In this document: piece after piece, positions 16,569 to 25,934 of the stretch
Position numbering within the stretch: the first letter of the stretch is position 1
Layout: each line of letters opens with the position of its first letter
From: an uncultured Clostridia bacterium
Lineage (GTDB): Bacteria > Bacillota > Clostridia > Christensenellales > Borkfalkiaceae
Assembly (NCBI GenBank): GCA_944376295.1
Contig: CALWCE010000011.1
Location: forward strand, 1-63,503
Direction of reading: 5' to 3'
Length of the DNA stretch: 63,503 bases
Made by a program: the position numbers and the translations under genes
Notes under the pieces: generated by a model
The model's database searches: none
What the model was told of the DNA's origin: nothing
Seen by the model: the letters and a program-made list of their open reading frames with translations, nothing else

Positions 16569-16783
16569 AAAAAAGGGCGCATATGATCGTTACGGAAGTC
16601 ATCCCATATACGCCCGATCCCAACAAGCGCGCAAAGCGCATCGAGGAGACTGCGAACGCACACGAGGCGCGGGGGGAGGAACTCGTTTCCGCCCTGTCGA
16701 CGCCCAACTGCGGCGCCATCCTCATTTTCCGCGCCCCGCAGGCGGACTGCGGGAAAAATCAAAATAGGTAGAGGAAAGTAAAA

Positions 16784-18244
16784 ATGAAAGAAAAAGTTGT
16801 TTATTGGCTGACCGGTTCCCAGACCCTTTACGGCGACGACGTGCTCGCACATGTTGCGGAGCACTCTGAAGAGATGGCAAATTATGTCAACGAGCACGTT
16901 CCCGTGACGGTGAAGTACCTCACGACCTGCAAGAGCTCGGAAGAGATCGTTGCCGCCGTCAAGAAAGTCAACGCGGACGACGACTGCATCGGTATCATCA
17001 CCTGGTGCCATACCTTCTCGCCCGCCAAGATGTGGATCAAGGGCCTCAAGATGCTGCAGAAGCCCATGTGCCATTTCGCGACGCAGTACAACGAGAGACT
17101 GCCTTACGACACCATCGACATGGACTTCATGAACGAGAACCAGGCAGCCCACGGCGACAGAGAGTTCGGTTATATCGTCTCCCGCCTGCGCATGGACAAC
17201 AAGGTCATCGTCGGCTACTATAAAGACCCCGAAGCATTGAAGGAGCTCGCTTCCTGGTGCAAGGTGGCTGCAGGCTATGCCTTCTCCAAGCAGGTCAAGG
17301 TGTGCCGCTTCTCCGATAACATGCGCAACGTCGCCGTCACCGAAGGCGATAAAGTCGCGGCGCATATCGAGATGGGCTGGGAAGTCGACTACTATCCCGT
17401 CGGCGATTTGGTGGACGTCATCGATACCGTCACGGATGCGGAAGTGGACGCACAGATGGCGGAATATGCGACGAAGTACACGATGGGCACCGACCGCATC
17501 GACGTCGTGCGCGAGCAGGCGAAGTATGAGATCGCCATCGACAAGTTTTGCAAGGAAAACGGCGGCTATATCGGCATCGTCGATCACTTCGGCGCGCTCC
17601 ACGGCATGAACCAGCTGCCCGGGCTCGCCATCCAGGATCTGCAGGGCAAGGGCTACGGCTTCGGCGCGGAAGGCGACTGGAAGATCGCAGCGCTTGGCGC
17701 CGTCATGCAGTACATGGCAGGGCAGAAGGGCACCGGTCTGATGGAAGACTACACCTACGACCTTGTCGACGGGCTCTGCCTCGGCGCGCACATGCTCGAG
17801 GTCTCCCCTCAGTTCGCTTCGACCAAGCCCGAGATCCAGGTGCATCCGCTCGGCATCGGCGGCAAGTCCGATCCCGCGCGCCTCGTCTTCGAAGGCATCG
17901 AAGCGCCCGAAGCGATCGCTGTCTCCATGGTCGACATGGGCGACAGGATCCGCCTCATCGTGCAGAAGATCGAGCTCGTGAAGTATCCTCATAAGATGCC
18001 CAAGCTTCCCGTTGCGGGCTGCATGTGGAAGTATAAGCCCAACTTCAAGGAAGGCGTTGCGGCATGGATCTATGCGGGCGGCGCGCATCATACGGTCGTC
18101 TCCTCCGTCGTCACCGCACAGGAGATGGTGGACCTCGGCAATATGTGGGGCATGGAAGTCGTCCTCATCGACGAGAACACCAAGATCGACGAGTTCAAAA
18201 AGCAGCTCATGTGGTCCGATCAGATCTGGAAGACCAAGCTTTGA
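16784..18244 (+). CDS. araA: L-arabinose isomerase
   Basis: A 486-residue enzyme of the AraA family (E. coli 500) that converts L-arabinose to L-ribulose with a divalent metal. Recognisable segments are VVYWLTGSQTLYG at the N-terminus, WCHTFSPAKMWIKG, PMCHFATQYNERLPYDTIDMDFMNENQAAHGDREFGYI (about 92-129), the metal-site region FGAEGDWKIAA, and the C-terminal GGAHHTVVSSVVTAQEM. It follows araD after 215 bases, in which I accept no gene, and precedes a strong terminator, so it closes the operon. Confidence 0.95.
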   Translation: MKEKVVYWLTGSQTLYGDDVLAHVAEHSEEMANYVNEHVPVTVKYLTTCKSSEEIVAAVKKVNADDDCIGIITWCHTFSPAKMWIKGLKMLQKPMCHFATQYNERLPYDTIDMDFMNENQAAHGDREFGYIVSRLRMDNKVIVGYYKDPEALKELASWCKVAAGYAFSKQVKVCRFSDNMRNVAVTEGDKVAAHIEMGWEVDYYPVGDLVDVIDTVTDAEVDAQMAEYATKYTMGTDRIDVVREQAKYEIAIDKFCKENGGYIGIVDHFGALHGMNQLPGLAIQDLQGKGYGFGAEGDWKIAALGAVMQYMAGQKGTGLMEDYTYDLVDGLCLGAHMLEVSPQFASTKPEIQVHPLGIGGKSDPARLVFEGIEAPEAIAVSMVDMGDRIRLIVQKIELVKYPHKMPKLPVAGCMWKYKPNFKEGVAAWIYAGGAHHTVVSSVVTAQEMVDLGNMWGMEVVLIDENTKIDEFKKQLMWSDQIWKTKL

Positions 18245-18256
18245 GAGAGATTTTTG

Positions 18257-18289
18257 CGGGGCGGTACGGCGTACTGCCCCGTTTTTTTT
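18257..18289 (+). terminator. Terminator of the arabinose operon
   Basis: An 11-bp stem with one G-U pair (arms 18257-18267 and 18271-18281) around a three-base loop, followed by eight T, 13 bases after the araA stop. Confidence 0.9.
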
Positions 18290-18358
18290 GAGGGGCGATC
18301 GAAGCCGCGCTTTTGGCGGTTTTGCATGGCACCCCCGGACAGGTTTTTATGAGGGACT

Positions 18359-20410
18359 ATGTTTTATAAGAAGTATCTTTTCGGCGAGATCGCCGTGTGC
18401 TATCAGGAAGTGCCCGTCGAAGGGCATGAAGGCAAGACGACGGTGGGGCTTGCGCTCTTCCCCGCGGGGGAGGAGAAAGAAGTTCCGTTGGACAGCCTCA
18501 TCCAAGTCTCCTTTACGGGCGACGAGACGCTTATCGACTATACGCTGGGCGTCACCATGCGCAACCGCGAGGGCACGCTTCTGAAAGTCGAAGAGCAGGC
18601 GGCGGAAGAAAACGGCGTCGTCACCCGCCTTCACGACGCGCGCGGGAACGTCTATCTTCATCACCTCGAATACAGCCCGAAAACGGGCGTCTTCACCGTC
18701 TGGGCGGAGTACTGCAACCTCACGGGGCAGGAACAGACGCTCGAAAGCCTGCAAAGCTTTTCGGTGAGCGGTATCCACGCCCTTCGCGGCGGCAAGGCGA
18801 CGCTTGCGGGGCTCAGGCTCCACCGCCTGACGAGCGCGTGGTCGCGGGAGTGCCGCCCCGAGGAGGACAGCTTTTCGAATTTAGGTTTGGATACGAGCTG
18901 GGCGCGCTACGGCGTCAGATGCGAACGCTTCGGCGAAGCGGGGTCGATGTCCAACCGCGGGCATTTTCCCTTTGCCGCCATTGAGGACAAAGAGCGGCAT
19001 ATCGTTTGGGCGGCGATGGTGGAAGCGCCCTCTTCCTGGCAGATGGAAGTGTATGCCGAGAAGGAGACGTGCGCGCTCTCGGGCGGGCTTGCGGACTACG
19101 AGTTCGGGCATTGGCGCAAGAGCATCGCCCCGGGCGAAAGCTTTGCAACGCATAAGGCGTTTCTGACGGTACAAAGAAGCGTGCTCGCCTGCTGCAACGT
19201 CTTTGTCGCGGAGCAGGAGCAAAGGCTGAACGTGCCTGCTTCCGAGGAGAGCATGCCCGTCCTCTTCAACGAATACTGCACGACGTGGGGCTGCCCTTCG
19301 GCGGAGAACATCAACGCCATTTTAAAGGCGATCGAGCCCTTTCCCATCGACACCTTCGTCATCGACTGCGGCTGGTACAAGCCCGACGACAAGGGCTGGT
19401 GCAACGCCATCGGCGACTGGCGGGAGAGCCGCGCGCTCTTCCCCGAGGGCATTTCGGCAGTTTCGAATGCCATCAGGGCGGCGGGCAAACGCCCGGGCAT
19501 CTGGTTCGAATTTGAAGTGGCGGGCAGAGACAGCGACTGTTTTTACGACGAGAGCAAGCTTTTAAAGCGGGACGGGCGCATCATCACGGGCAAGAACCGC
19601 CGCTTCCTCGATCTGCGCCTTCCCAAAGTGCAGGAGTACTTGAAAGAGCGCATGCTCGATTTCTTGCAGAAGAACGCCTTTGAGTATATCAAGATCGACT
19701 ATAACGACAGCCTCGGCATCGGGTGCGACAGCGCGGACGGCGCGGCGCCGGGCGAGGGCGGGCGGCGGATCGCCGAAGAGAGCCTTGTGTGGCTTGCAAA
19801 GCTCAAGGAGGCCGTCCCGGGGCTCGTCATCGAGAACTGTTCTTCGGGCGGCAGCCGCATCGAACCGCTCAGGATGAGCCAAGTTTCCATGTGCTCCTTC
19901 TCGGACGCGCACGAGTGCAATGAGATCCCGCTCGTCGCCGCGAACGTCTCGCGCGTCATCCCTGCGCGGCAGATGCAGATCTGGGCGGTGCTGCGGGAAG
20001 GAGAGAGTGTTTCGCGCACCATTTATTCGCTCTGTGCCGCCATGATGGGCCGCATCTGCCTCTCGGGCGACGTGCTGCATCTCGGCGAGGAGCGCGTCCG
20101 CCTCATCCAAGAGGGGCTTGAGTTCTACCAAGAAGTCAAAGACATCGTGCGCTATGGCAGCATCTCCCTCATCGACAACACGGTGGAATACTACCGCGCC
20201 CCCGAAGGAAGACAGGTGTATGTCAAGGAATACGAGGGGAGAAAGCTCGTCGTCGTGCACTTTCTGGAGAGCGCGGGGAAGGTCGTTTTGCCGCTCGATG
20301 GGTACTGCATCAAACGTGCGTTCACCGACCTTGCCTATACGGCGGAAGGGGAACTTGAGATCGAAGGCAGACCGTTTGCGGCGGGCGCCTTCCTGTTGGA
20401 GCGTATCTGA
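18359..20410 (+). CDS. GH36-family alpha-galactosidase-like glycoside hydrolase
   Basis: A 683-residue GH36 enzyme. An N-terminal beta-sandwich (about 1-290) precedes the (beta/alpha)8 domain starting around PVLFNEYCTTWGCPS. The nucleophile Asp is in YIKIDYND (about 446) and the acid/base Asp in FSDAHECNEI (about 516), both intact. The GWYKPDDKGWCNAIGDW segment forms the substrate pocket. No signal peptide, so it acts in the cytoplasm on imported oligosaccharides. GH36/27 enzymes mostly remove alpha-galactose, but beta-L-arabinopyranosidase activity is also known in this clan and would fit the arabinose neighbours. GAGGGA lies only a few bases before the ATG. Confidence 0.88.
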   Translation: MFYKKYLFGEIAVCYQEVPVEGHEGKTTVGLALFPAGEEKEVPLDSLIQVSFTGDETLIDYTLGVTMRNREGTLLKVEEQAAEENGVVTRLHDARGNVYLHHLEYSPKTGVFTVWAEYCNLTGQEQTLESLQSFSVSGIHALRGGKATLAGLRLHRLTSAWSRECRPEEDSFSNLGLDTSWARYGVRCERFGEAGSMSNRGHFPFAAIEDKERHIVWAAMVEAPSSWQMEVYAEKETCALSGGLADYEFGHWRKSIAPGESFATHKAFLTVQRSVLACCNVFVAEQEQRLNVPASEESMPVLFNEYCTTWGCPSAENINAILKAIEPFPIDTFVIDCGWYKPDDKGWCNAIGDWRESRALFPEGISAVSNAIRAAGKRPGIWFEFEVAGRDSDCFYDESKLLKRDGRIITGKNRRFLDLRLPKVQEYLKERMLDFLQKNAFEYIKIDYNDSLGIGCDSADGAAPGEGGRRIAEESLVWLAKLKEAVPGLVIENCSSGGSRIEPLRMSQVSMCSFSDAHECNEIPLVAANVSRVIPARQMQIWAVLREGESVSRTIYSLCAAMMGRICLSGDVLHLGEERVRLIQEGLEFYQEVKDIVRYGSISLIDNTVEYYRAPEGRQVYVKEYEGRKLVVVHFLESAGKVVLPLDGYCIKRAFTDLAYTAEGELEIEGRPFAAGAFLLERI

Positions 20411-20457
20411 ACCGCGCGCAGGGCGGCTGCGCCGTTGACTGAAAGTTTTATGAAAAT

Positions 20458-20497
20458 GGGCTCGGGCATTGACTTTTGTCGCCCGAGCCCTTATAAT
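20458..20497 (+). promoter_or_regulatory. Promoter embedded in a perfect inverted repeat
   Basis: TTGACT (20469-20474), 17 bases, TATAAT (20492-20497). The -35 box and most of the spacer lie in the loop of a perfect 10-bp inverted repeat, GGGCTCGGGC (20458-20467) and GCCCGAGCCC (20481-20490). The hairpin may terminate the GH36 transcript while the same DNA starts the next one. Confidence 0.7.
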
Positions 20498-20526
20498 AGA
20501 GGGGAAGTAACTTGACGGGAGGGGCT

Positions 20527-21747
20527 ATGGACCGAAAGGAACGTGTGGAACAGCTCCTGATCGCAAACGGGCAGGAACATCTCCTCGCCCATATCCGAGA
20601 GCTTGACGGCGCGGAGCAGGACCGTTTTTTTTCTGAGCTCGAACGCGTCGATTGGACTATTTTTTCCGAGGAGGCGCGCGTCCGTCCGCCCGAAGGGGAG
20701 ATCGCGCCCATCGAAGGGATGAAAAAAGAGGAGATCGCTTCCCGCCGCGAGGAATTCGAGAGGGTCGGAGTGCAAGCCGTCCGCGAAGGCAAAGTGGCGG
20801 CGCTCATGCTCGCGGGCGGGCAGGGGACGCGGCTCGGCTTCGACGGGCCGAAGGGAACGCTCGACATTGGCTTGACCCGCCCCCTCTATATCTACGAGTG
20901 CCTTATCCGCAACCTCTTGGAGGTGTGCGCCGCGTGCGGTGCGTATGTGCCGCTCTATATCATGACGAGCGACAAGACCGACCGCATGACGCGCGCCTTT
21001 TTGAAGGAGCACGGCTATTTCGGCTATCCCGAAGAGAATGTGCGCTTCTTTTTACAGGACATGGCGCCCGCGACCGACTTAGAGGGCAGGCTGCTACTCG
21101 AAGGGAGGGGCGCGCTCGCGCTCTCGCCCAACGGCAACGGCGGCTGTTTTTCTTCGCTTCGGCGGGCGGGTCTCACGGACGAGGCGAAACAAAGCGGCGT
21201 GGAGTGGATCAACGTCTTTGCCGTCGACAACGTTTTGCAGCGCATCGCAGACCCCGTCTTTGTGGGGGCGACCATCTTATCGGGCGTTCATTGCGGGGCG
21301 AAGTTCGTGAAAAAGTGCGCGCCCGAGGAGCGAGTCGGCGTGCTGTGCAGGCGGGGGAGCCTTCCCGATGTCGTGGAATATTACGATCTTCCCGCAGCGA
21401 TGGCGAACGCGCGCGATGAAAGGGGAGAGCTCGTCTATTCCTTCGGGGTCACCCTCAATTATCTCTTCCGCCTCGGTACGATCGAACAGGCTTCGCGCAC
21501 CGCCATCCCTGTCCACAGGGCGAAAAAGAAGATCCCGTATTGGAACGGCTCGGAGCTTATCCGCCCCGAAAAAGAGAACGGGTATAAGTACGAAACGCTC
21601 GTCGTCGATTGGGTGCGGCTCATGAAGAGCTGCCTGCCCTTCGAAGCTGTGCGCGAGCGTGAATTTGCGCCCATCAAGAACGCCGAGGGCGTCGACAGCG
21701 TGCAGTCCGCGCGCGAACTTTTGAAATACAACGGAGTGACACTATAA
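20527..21747 (+). CDS. UTP/UDP-sugar pyrophosphorylase (UDPGP family)
   Basis: A 406-residue nucleotidyltransferase of the eukaryote-like UDPGP family (UDP-N-acetylglucosamine or UDP-sugar pyrophosphorylase), which makes a UDP-sugar from UTP and sugar-1-phosphate. The signature LAGGQGTRLGFDGPKGTLDIG lies near 96-116; LALSPNGNGGCFSSL and VFAVDNVLQRIADP form the sugar and metal sites; a late GYKYETLVVDW is typical. ATG at 20527 has GGGAGG five bases upstream; a TTG at 20512 is less likely. It may recycle galactose or GlcNAc released by nearby glycosidases, but the sugar specificity is not readable. Confidence 0.88.
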   Translation: MDRKERVEQLLIANGQEHLLAHIRELDGAEQDRFFSELERVDWTIFSEEARVRPPEGEIAPIEGMKKEEIASRREEFERVGVQAVREGKVAALMLAGGQGTRLGFDGPKGTLDIGLTRPLYIYECLIRNLLEVCAACGAYVPLYIMTSDKTDRMTRAFLKEHGYFGYPEENVRFFLQDMAPATDLEGRLLLEGRGALALSPNGNGGCFSSLRRAGLTDEAKQSGVEWINVFAVDNVLQRIADPVFVGATILSGVHCGAKFVKKCAPEERVGVLCRRGSLPDVVEYYDLPAAMANARDERGELVYSFGVTLNYLFRLGTIEQASRTAIPVHRAKKKIPYWNGSELIRPEKENGYKYETLVVDWVRLMKSCLPFEAVREREFAPIKNAEGVDSVQSARELLKYNGVTL

Positions 21748-22094
21748 TGGAAGAACAGGCATCTCAGGTGACGATAGATTTTGCGAAGCAGCTCATCGAG
21801 CTGAGCCGCGTCATCGTCGATATTTTCAAGACGAACGATCTTGATAAGCTCCCTTTGATGAACCGCATCATCAAGGAAATGTACCGCTTGCAGCACGGCA
21901 GCGAGGATCCCGCCATGCAGACCATCGACGTGGAGGCGAACGTCATCTACACGAACTTCGACATGCTCGTCCAGGTCTTAAAGACCGCCGAGTCGGACAG
22001 CGACCTGCCTTCCCTTCAGAATGCGGTGAATAAGTTCCTGCACAATATCAATGAGGCGACTGTAAATATCGCCGCCATGTTCGGTTTGTTGTAA
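21747..22094 (+). CDS. Small all-helical protein coupled to the UDPGP gene
   Basis: A 115-residue protein of unknown family, predicted fully helical and acidic, with no signal or membrane segment. The ATG overlaps the upstream TAA (TAATG), so translation is coupled to the pyrophosphorylase. The sequence (SRVIVDIFKTNDLDKLPLMNRIIKEMYRL and later LQNAVNKFLHNINEATVNIAAMFGLL) suggests a helical bundle. Its stop codon lies inside the palindromic repeat that follows. No catalytic motif; perhaps a partner protein, but nothing specific can be said. Confidence 0.65.
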   Translation: MEEQASQVTIDFAKQLIELSRVIVDIFKTNDLDKLPLMNRIIKEMYRLQHGSEDPAMQTIDVEANVIYTNFDMLVQVLKTAESDSDLPSLQNAVNKFLHNINEATVNIAAMFGLL

Positions 22095-22214
22095 CGCCGG
22101 ATTTTCTTCGCAATACTTTGTCGAGCTTGCGTTTTGCCTTGGTCACTTACGTTTTAGTAAGCTCCCTGCGGCAAAGCCGCGCTCTTCTCGTCTTGCTCGA
22201 AACTACGGCGTTAC
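22091..22214. repeat. Palindromic intergenic repeat with 9-bp terminal inverted repeats
   Basis: GTAACGCCG (22091-22099) and CGGCGTTAC (22206-22214) are perfect inverted ends of a 124-bp unit. Inside, GTCGAGC and GCTCGA form a second shell, and GCCTTGG...CGGCAAAG flanks a central TTACGTTTTAGTAAG hairpin. It resembles short mobile repeats common in Clostridia. The upstream gene uses its TAA. Confidence 0.6.
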
Positions 22215-22284
22215 GACGGGCTTGGGCGTTACGTTTGGCTTTTATTTTTATTGACTTGAAACCTTAGAATTCCGGGAGGAAATG

Positions 22285-23808
22285 ATGAAAACGAAAATTT
22301 TTGCAGACGCCAACCTTCGGGTGGGCGAGATCGACCGCAATCTCTTCGGCTCGTTCATCGAGCATCTGGGGCGCGCGGTGTACGAGGGCATCTACGAGCC
22401 CGGGCATCCCACGGCGGACGAGAACGGCTTCCGCGAGGACGTCATCGGGCTCATCCGCGAGCTCAATGTGCCCATCGTGCGCTATCCGGGCGGCAACTTC
22501 CTTTCGGGGTACGACTGGCGGGACGGCATCGGCCCCCGCGAAAAGCGGCCCACCCGCCTCGATCTTGCATGGCTCACGACGGAGACCAACGAGTTCGGCA
22601 CCGATGAGTTCATGAAGTGGTGCAAAAAGACGGGCATCACGCCCATGATGGCGGTGAATATGGGCACGGGCACCATCCTCGATGCGGCGCACCTCGTCGA
22701 ATACTGCAACCATGCGGGCGGCACGACCATCTCCGATCTGCGCCGCGAAAACGGAGCGGAAGAGCCTTACAACGTCAAATACTGGTGCATCGGCAACGAG
22801 ATGGACGGCCCCTGGCAGACGGGGCACTTAAGCGCCGACGAGTACGGCAAAAAGGCGCTCGAAGCCGCCAAAGTCATGCGCTGGACGAACGGCGAATACG
22901 AAAAGAACGCGCCGCACGATTTAAAGCTCATCGTCTCGGGCTCTTCCAACCACGAGATGAAGACCTTCCCCGAATGGGATCGCGTTGTCCTCGAACATAC
23001 CTATGAGGCGGTCGATTATCTCTCCATGCACCGCTATTATCAGTACGACGAAACGAGGAAGCGCCCGTTGGAGGACTTTTTGGGTTCTGCCGACGACATG
23101 AACGAGTATATCGGCACGCTGAAAGCGACCATCGAATATGTGCGCGCCAAAGTGCGTTCCAAGCGGCATTTGAAGATCAGCTTCGACGAGTGGAACATTT
23201 GGACGGTGGACGCGCCCCGCACCGAGCCGCTTTGGAAGAAGGCGCCTCATCTTCTCGAAGACGTCTATACCTTCCGCGACGCGCTCGTCTTTGCGGGCCT
23301 CATGAATACCCTGCTCAACAACTGCGACGTCGTGAAGATCGGCTGTCTTGCGCAGCTCGTCAACGTCATCGCGCCCATCATGACGAAGAAGGGCGGCGAC
23401 ACGTTCAAACAGGCGTCCTTCTATCCCTTCCGCTATCTTGCGGGCAATGCTTCGGGCGCGACGGTGCGCACCTTCTCCGACAGCGACACCTTCGAGAACA
23501 TGTACGGCACGGCGCGCACCATCAACGAAGCCGTCACGCACGATATGGCAAAGCGCGAAGTGTGCGTTTCCCTCTGCAATTACAGCCAGGAGACGCGCGA
23601 AGTGGAGCTTGAACTGCGCTCGTTCGGCGATCTTAAGGCGAAGGAATATGTGCGCATGGTAAATTCCGACCTCGACGCCACCAACGGTTTTGAGCACCCC
23701 GATACGGTAAAGCCCGAAGAGCTCGATGTGCCGAACGTCAAGGACGGCTCGCTCGTTTCCCTGACGCTTGCGCCCATGAGCTGGAGCTTTGTGCGCTTTC
23801 AGTACTGA
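22285..23808 (+). CDS. abfA: GH51 alpha-L-arabinofuranosidase
   Basis: A 507-residue GH51 enzyme that removes terminal alpha-L-arabinofuranose from arabinan, arabinoxylan and oligosaccharides, supplying L-arabinose to AraA. Family motifs are intact: EIDRNLFGSFIEHLGRAVYEGIYEPGH near the N-terminus, VRYPGGNFLSGYDW, the acid/base Glu in WCIGNEMDGPW (about 172) and the nucleophile Glu in SFDEWNIW (about 301). A C-terminal beta domain follows. No signal peptide, so it is cytoplasmic. Two ATGs occur in tandem; the second (22285) has better spacing from GGGAGG. Confidence 0.95.
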   Translation: MKTKIFADANLRVGEIDRNLFGSFIEHLGRAVYEGIYEPGHPTADENGFREDVIGLIRELNVPIVRYPGGNFLSGYDWRDGIGPREKRPTRLDLAWLTTETNEFGTDEFMKWCKKTGITPMMAVNMGTGTILDAAHLVEYCNHAGGTTISDLRRENGAEEPYNVKYWCIGNEMDGPWQTGHLSADEYGKKALEAAKVMRWTNGEYEKNAPHDLKLIVSGSSNHEMKTFPEWDRVVLEHTYEAVDYLSMHRYYQYDETRKRPLEDFLGSADDMNEYIGTLKATIEYVRAKVRSKRHLKISFDEWNIWTVDAPRTEPLWKKAPHLLEDVYTFRDALVFAGLMNTLLNNCDVVKIGCLAQLVNVIAPIMTKKGGDTFKQASFYPFRYLAGNASGATVRTFSDSDTFENMYGTARTINEAVTHDMAKREVCVSLCNYSQETREVELELRSFGDLKAKEYVRMVNSDLDATNGFEHPDTVKPEELDVPNVKDGSLVSLTLAPMSWSFVRFQY

Positions 23809-23835
23809 GAAAAGATAGGTCACATAAGATAAATC

Positions 23836-24987
23836 ATGGCAAGAAGATCGAAAGCCTCTCAAAAACGTCTTGTGCGGGCGGTCGCCGTCCTCCTCGTCAT
23901 CGTGCTCGTCGCGGCGGCGGTATTCGGTGTTTACTGGTTTGTCGTCAAGGGCAAGAGCTGGGACGACTTCAAGGCGCTGTTCCAAAAGCCCGATACCCCG
24001 CCTGCGACGGGCACCATCGAGACGGGCGAGCTCAGTATCAACTTTCTGGAGCTCGGCAACAAGTACACGGGCGACTGCACGCTCATCAAGATCGGCGATA
24101 CCGAAGTGCTCATCGACGCGGGCTCGCGTAAGGGCTCGGCGGAGACGCTCATCCCCGCCATTTCCGAGTACTGCACGGACGGCGTGCTCGAATACGTCAT
24201 CGCGACGCACGCCGATCAGGATCATATTGCCGCCTTTGTGGGAACGAATGAGTTTCCGGGCGTCTTTGAAAGCTTTGAGTGCGAAGTCATCATCGACTTT
24301 CCGAAGACCAACAAGAACACCGCCATCTACAAGGACTATCTAGAAGAACGCGACAAGGAAGTGGAGGCGGGCGCCGAGCACTACACCGCCCTCGAATGCT
24401 GGAACGAGACGGAGGGGGCTTCCCGAAGCTACACCCTCTCGGAGGGCGTGACGATGAACTTCCTCTATCAGAAGTTTTACGAAGAGCACGCCTCGGACGA
24501 GAACAACTATTCCGTCTGCATGCTCCTGACGCAAGGAGACTATCACTACCTCTTCACGGGCGACCTCGAAGAGGAAGGGGAAGCTTCGCTCGTTGAGAGC
24601 AACGATCTACCGCAGTGCAAGCTCTTCAAGGGCGGCCATCACGGCAGCAAGACTTCTTCGACGGAAAAATTGCTCTCCGTCATCCGTCCCGAGATCGTGT
24701 GCGTGTGCTGCTGCGCGGGTTCGCCCGAGTACACGACGAACAACGACAACACCTTCCCCACGCAAGCGATGATCGACCGCGTTGCCAAGTACACCGATAA
24801 GATCTATGTAACGACGCTTGCGACCAATGTCGATTGGAAGGAGGAGAGCTGGGACTATACCTCCATGAACGGCACCATTACTTATAAGTCTGACGGCAAA
24901 GAGTGGTCGGTGACGGGCAGCAACAATTCGACGGTCTTGAAAGACACCGAGTGGTTTCAGGAAAACCGCGTCTGGAACGGCGGCTGA
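23836..24987 (+). CDS. Membrane-anchored extracellular metallo-beta-lactamase-fold hydrolase (ComEC-C-like)
   Basis: A 383-residue protein with an N-terminal basic stretch and one membrane helix (about 13-36), putting the rest outside the cell. The body is a metallo-beta-lactamase fold related to the C-terminal domain of ComEC/Rec2: CTLIKIGDTEVLIDAG, the metal motif THADQDHIAAF (about 126-136), LFTGDLEEEGE and FKGGHHGSKTSS. Such domains bind two metals and often act on nucleic acids or phosphodiesters; in this family they are frequently standalone secreted proteins. It follows the GH51 gene by 27 bases and precedes a terminator. The ribosome site is weak. The link with arabinan use may be only positional. 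Confidence 0.82.
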   Translation: MARRSKASQKRLVRAVAVLLVIVLVAAAVFGVYWFVVKGKSWDDFKALFQKPDTPPATGTIETGELSINFLELGNKYTGDCTLIKIGDTEVLIDAGSRKGSAETLIPAISEYCTDGVLEYVIATHADQDHIAAFVGTNEFPGVFESFECEVIIDFPKTNKNTAIYKDYLEERDKEVEAGAEHYTALECWNETEGASRSYTLSEGVTMNFLYQKFYEEHASDENNYSVCMLLTQGDYHYLFTGDLEEEGEASLVESNDLPQCKLFKGGHHGSKTSSTEKLLSVIRPEIVCVCCCAGSPEYTTNNDNTFPTQAMIDRVAKYTDKIYVTTLATNVDWKEESWDYTSMNGTITYKSDGKEWSVTGSNNSTVLKDTEWFQENRVWNGG

Positions 24988-25051
24988 GCGCAAAATAGCG
25001 CCGCAAAACGACTTTCAGACATGCACCGCGCCGCATGTTCCCGCCGATAAG

Positions 25052-25083
25052 AGAGTTCCCCGAAAAAAGGGGAGCTCTTTTTT
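25052..25083 (+). terminator. Terminator after the GH51-MBL transcript
   Basis: A 10-bp stem with one wobble pair (25052-25061 with 25069-25078) followed by a run of T. Confidence 0.8.
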
Positions 25084-25164
25084 GCTGATTCGACAAAACG
25101 TGCCGAAATATATCCTCTCATTTATTGTATCCTTATGCAAAACGGTGCGCGCGGGGGGTTAGCA

Positions 25165-25923
25165 ATGGCAAGAAAGATCGTGGTCACATCGGGGAAGGGG
25201 GGAGTCGGCAAGACGACCGTCACCGCCAACCTCGGGGTACAGCTCGCAAAGAACGGATGCCGCGTCGTCGTCTGCGATCTTGACTTCGGGCTCAACAACG
25301 TGGACGTGGTGCTCGGCGTCGAGAACCTTGCAAGCTTCGACGTCATCGACGCCATCGAAGGCAGATGCCGTCCCAAGCAGGCGCTCGTGCGACATCCCCG
25401 CTATCCGACGCTCTATTCCCTGGCGAGCAACCGCATCTCCGAACGGTACGTCTCCCCGCAGGCGGTGCGGCTCATCTTAGATACGCTCGCGCCGCAGTTC
25501 GATTATATCCTCATCGATTCGCCCGCAGGCATCGACGAAGGTTTTCATCGCGCCGTTGCATGTGCGGAGGAAGCGCTGCTCGTCACGACGCCGCACATCT
25601 CGGCGATGCGGGACGCCGACCGCGTGGGGAACATGCTCAAAGGGTACCGGTTGAGCCGCATCGGGCTCGTCGTCAACATGGTGCGCGGCGATCTCGTGCG
25701 GCGGGGGGAGATCCTGACGCCCGAGGAGATCGCAAAGGCGCTCAGGATCCCGCTCACCGCCATCGTGCCGGAGGAGGACAAGATCTTTTTGGAAAACGTC
25801 GCCGACCGCGTGCGGGCGTTCAAGCTGCTTGCGAATTTTTATACGGGCAAACCGCAGGAGGAAGCGGAACGCAAATACACGGGGCTTTGGGGCGCGCTCA
25901 TGCGCGGACTGAAAAATCATTGA
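25165..25923 (+). CDS. minD: Septum site-determining ATPase MinD
   Basis: A 252-residue ParA/MinD-type ATPase. The deviant Walker A motif SGKGGVGKTTVTANLG (about 8-23) includes the signature Lys, DLDFGLNNVDVVLGV is switch I, and DYILIDSPAGIDEG is Walker B. The C-terminus (KYTGLWGALMRGLKNH) is a short amphipathic helix suited to membrane binding, as in other MinD. The start at 25165 (MARKIV) follows a G-rich ribosome site; the frame is open to 25135. It cooperates with MinE encoded 11 bases downstream; no minC is in the window. Confidence 0.95.
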   Translation: MARKIVVTSGKGGVGKTTVTANLGVQLAKNGCRVVVCDLDFGLNNVDVVLGVENLASFDVIDAIEGRCRPKQALVRHPRYPTLYSLASNRISERYVSPQAVRLILDTLAPQFDYILIDSPAGIDEGFHRAVACAEEALLVTTPHISAMRDADRVGNMLKGYRLSRIGLVVNMVRGDLVRRGEILTPEEIAKALRIPLTAIVPEEDKIFLENVADRVRAFKLLANFYTGKPQEEAERKYTGLWGALMRGLKNH

Positions 25924-25934
25924 GGAGGGAATTT

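Noticed and set aside
16583..16771. 62-codon ORF between araD and araA
   Set aside because: No ribosome site, no family, a composition-driven product; kept as non-coding spacer though translation cannot be fully excluded.
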